DNA of 6,169 nucleotides from Bacteroidales bacterium (GTDB lineage: Bacteria > Bacteroidota > Bacteroidia > Bacteroidales > UBA7960). Position numbers and translations under genes: made by a program. Positions 4,150 through 6,169 of this stretch are shown here, piece after piece. Location: the NCBI GenBank assembly GCA_003557965.1, contig PWND01000017.1, positions 1 through 6,169 on the forward strand, in the 5' to 3' direction. The notes beneath the pieces are model-generated. The model saw nothing but the letters and a program-made list of their open reading frames with translations, did not search any database and was not told where the DNA came from. The stretch's first letter is position 1; each line of letters starts with the position of its first letter.

Positions 4150-6169
4150 ATGAAAAGCTCTATCATTCTGTTTTTATTAATAGCTATATTTAATGCTGAT
4201 GCTTATTGCCATAAGACAGATAGCTTAAGAAGTGAAATCAACAGGGCTTTTGCTGATACAACCAAAGCCAGGCTTTACATTGAATTAGGCAGGGAGATTA
4301 GCCCGGTATATCCTGATTCTGCTATATTTTACTTTGAGCATGCAAGGTCAATTATCCATGATGATAATCAGGAAAATTTGCTGTTAACTGCTAAAGCAAA
4401 TATTAGTGAGGGGTTTATTTTATACAGAAGAAAGAATGACCACAAGAAAGCTTTAGAGTTATTTGACAGTACGCTGGTAGTTTTAAATGAACTGGAGAAT
4501 TCTTTCAGGCCTTCCATTAGATATAAAGCTCTTGAATACAAAGTGAATTTATGGAACTATTATGGTGATTGCAACAGAATGGTAGGAGAGTACGACAAGG
4601 CTTTGTTTTATTATAAAAAGGCACTGGAACTTGCACAGAGCCTGAAAGACCCTAAAGACTTACTTGAAGAGTGCTATATGCATCTTGGAAATATATACAG
4701 ATACCTTGGTAACCTTGATAAGGCAATGGAGTACAACATCCTTGCTATGTATTCTTATGAGAAAAAGGATGATAAAAGCAATCTGGCCGCAGTTTATAAT
4801 AATATCGGAAATGTTTATCATGTACAAAGCAACTTCCCTGAAGCCATAAGATATTACCAAAAAGCACTGAACCTGTTTGAGGAAATGAATGACAAAATAA
4901 GGGCATCTAGTGCATATTACAATATCGGTGTTGTTCACTACTTCATGAAAAATTATGATAATGCTCTTGACTACACAAGCAAGTCAATGGAAATTAGGGA
5001 GGAGATTGGTGATAAAAAGGGAATTTCAAACGCATTAATGTTAATGGGCGTTATTCACCAGGAAAATGATAATATAAACCAGGCAGTGGATAATTACGAG
5101 AAAGCCCTGCAGATTGCTGTTGAGTTAAATGATATGTCAGGCATTGGACACGGATACATGAGGCTTGGGAATATATATAAGATCCTGGAAAATTATGATA
5201 CCGCAATAAACTACTATGAAAATGCTTTTGATATTTTTGAAAGAACACGCAACTTCAACGGCCTTGTTAGTATAAAAAATGAAATTGCCGATATTTATTA
5301 TTTAAAAGGCGATTATTCTGCTGCAACTGAATATGCATATTCATCCTTTGAACTTTCTGAAAAGATTGGTGCACTTGCACCGCAGCTAAAGGCAGCCAGA
5401 ATTCTTATGATGACATATAAAAAGCTTGAGGAATTTGAAACGGCACTTGATTACTCATTTATGACATATAGCTTAAGAGATAGTATTTTTAATGAAGAAA
5501 AGTCGAAAGAAGCAGCTGAGCTTGAGGCTAAATACCAGACTGAAAAGAAGCAGCTTGAAATAGAAAATCTTAGAAAAGAAAAGGCCCTAAGTGATGCTGA
5601 AATTGCCAGGCAAAAAGAAGTTGCAAAAAGAAGAGAGGAAGAGGCTTTAAGGCAAAGAGTGATTACTTACTCATTACTGGCCGGCTTGCTTATTGTATTA
5701 GGTTTTTCATATTTACTTTACAGGCAGTATAAGCATAAAAAGGAAGCAAATATTCTTTTGGCTGAACAAAACATTGAAATTAACCAGAAAAATGAAGAAA
5801 TCAGGACTCAGCGGGATGAGATTACAACACAAAGGGACTTTGCAATCAGGCAAAAAGATCTTATTGAGGCAAGCCACCAAAGAATTACTGACAGTATTAA
5901 TTATGCTAAACTAATTCAATCTGCGCTACTGCCTGCTGAAGATAAGCTGAAAAAATACTTTCCAAACCACTTTGTTTACTACAAACCAAGAGATATTGTA
6001 AGTGGTGACTTTTTTTGGGTAAAAAATGTCAAACACTATACTGTAATTATTGCTGCTGATTGTACCGGGCATGGTGTGCCGGGTGCTTTTATGAGTGTTT
6101 TGGGTATTGCATTCTTAAATGAAATAATAAGAAGGGATGAAATAATCAAAGCTTCAGATATTTTGGAAA
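4150..6169 (+). CDS. Transmembrane TPR protein with SpoIIE/PP2C-type Ser/Thr phosphatase domain, C-terminus cut by window edge
   Basis: The frame is open from the ATG at 4150 to the right edge (673 complete codons). Residues 1-18 form a Sec-type signal peptide: KSS, a hydrophobic core (IILFLLIAIF) and an ADA cleavage site before Y19. A TPR region follows (weak units from about 88, regular units 137-437). Residues about 453-503 are charged and heptad-like (coiled coil), then one transmembrane helix (about 504-524, ending YLLYRQYK with positive charges inside) and a second coiled coil (about 530-574). The phosphatase domain starts near S575 with INYAKLIQSALLP (583-595), then SGDFFW (618-623; D620 a likely metal ligand) and ADCTGHGVPGAFMS (636-649; D637). 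The predicted topology is TPRs in the periplasm and phosphatase in the cytoplasm. In known families such phosphatases dephosphorylate anti-sigma antagonist-type proteins; the target here is unknown. The remaining catalytic aspartates and stop lie outside the window. Confidence 0.93.
   Translation, partial: MKSSIILFLLIAIFNADAYCHKTDSLRSEINRAFADTTKARLYIELGREISPVYPDSAIFYFEHARSIIHDDNQENLLLTAKANISEGFILYRRKNDHKKALELFDSTLVVLNELENSFRPSIRYKALEYKVNLWNYYGDCNRMVGEYDKALFYYKKALELAQSLKDPKDLLEECYMHLGNIYRYLGNLDKAMEYNILAMYSYEKKDDKSNLAAVYNNIGNVYHVQSNFPEAIRYYQKALNLFEEMNDKIRASSAYYNIGVVHYFMKNYDNALDYTSKSMEIREEIGDKKGISNALMLMGVIHQENDNINQAVDNYEKALQIAVELNDMSGIGHGYMRLGNIYKILENYDTAINYYENAFDIFERTRNFNGLVSIKNEIADIYYLKGDYSAATEYAYSSFELSEKIGALAPQLKAARILMMTYKKLEEFETALDYSFMTYSLRDSIFNEEKSKEAAELEAKYQTEKKQLEIENLRKEKALSDAEIARQKEVAKRREEEALRQRVITYSLLAGLLIVLGFSYLLYRQYKHKKEANILLAEQNIEINQKNEEIRTQRDEITTQRDFAIRQKDLIEASHQRITDSINYAKLIQSALLPAEDKLKKYFPNHFVYYKPRDIVSGDFFWVKNVKHYTVIIAADCTGHGVPGAFMSVLGIAFLNEIIRRDEIIKASDILE
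4558..5460 (+). repeat. TPR array with exact 40-residue (120-base) pitch inside the phosphatase gene
   Basis: Eight TPR units cover residues 137-437. From the second unit the register is exact: the small residue near the helix-A end is G180, G220, G260, G300, G340, A380, and the helix-B alanine is A192, A232, A272, A312, A352, A392, A432. The first unit (G139, A151) is offset by about one. The pitch is 40 instead of the canonical 34. Some DNA similarity persists in register: AAAATTATGATA at 4949-4960 recurs at 5189-5200 (240 bases), and a related CTTGGnAATATATA occurs at 4684 and 5164 (480 bases). Confidence 0.85.

Noticed and set aside
4660..5248. Short open frames on both strands (4660-4938 minus, 4664-4849 plus, 5051-5248 minus)
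   Set aside because: All fall inside the continuous TPR-phosphatase frame from 4150, which has coherent domains throughout.
4558..5460. 120-base periodic DNA as a CRISPR or tandem DNA repeat
   Set aside because: The periodicity is at the protein level (TPR register) with mostly diverged DNA; there are no identical repeats with unique spacers.

Overview
The window looks like a piece of a chromosome from a Bacteroidota (Bacteroidetes) bacterium, probably a Bacteroidales-like or related marine or sediment lineage. The evidence is AT-rich DNA with very AT-rich gaps between genes, starts that lack Shine-Dalgarno sequences (A/T runs in front of the ATG of ffh, folD and the right-hand TPR gene), matches to the Bacteroidetes -7 promoter element TAnnTTTG, and protein signatures typical of the phylum (QueE with EEFYSIQGEG and a CX3CX2C cluster motif; a SpoIIE-type phosphatase with DCTGHGVPGAFMS). 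This is a judgement from reading the sequence, not from a database search.

Layout. Bases 1-572 (minus strand) hold the N-terminal 190 residues of a soluble tetratricopeptide (TPR) protein that runs off the left edge. A 447-base AT-rich gap (573-1019) separates it from a divergent run of plus-strand genes; it contains candidate -7 elements in both orientations, four copies of the palindromic octamer TTTGCAAA, and a perfect but orphan Shine-Dalgarno-like AAGGAGG. Bases 1020-3933 are a compact three-gene group: ffh (SRP GTPase, 445 aa), folD (methylene-THF dehydrogenase/cyclohydrolase, 293 aa) and queE (7-carboxy-7-deazaguanine synthase, 218 aa, probable TTG start one base after the folD stop). 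A 216-base gap follows. Bases 4150-6169 hold the first 673 residues of a predicted membrane protein that runs off the right edge: signal peptide, a very regular TPR array, coiled coil, one transmembrane helix, a second coiled coil and the start of a SpoIIE/PP2C-type phosphatase domain.

How the genes fit together. ffh, folD and queE are probably one transcript. They serve co-translational protein targeting, one-carbon metabolism and queuosine precursor synthesis; the last two meet at GTP-derived pterins but there is no tight functional unit. The right-hand gene is a probable envelope sensor that passes a signal across the inner membrane to a cytoplasmic Ser/Thr phosphatase. No mobile element, tRNA, rRNA, CRISPR array or clear new system was seen; this is mostly a core-genome region, and the points of interest are regulatory sequence in the gaps and the architecture of the phosphatase protein.
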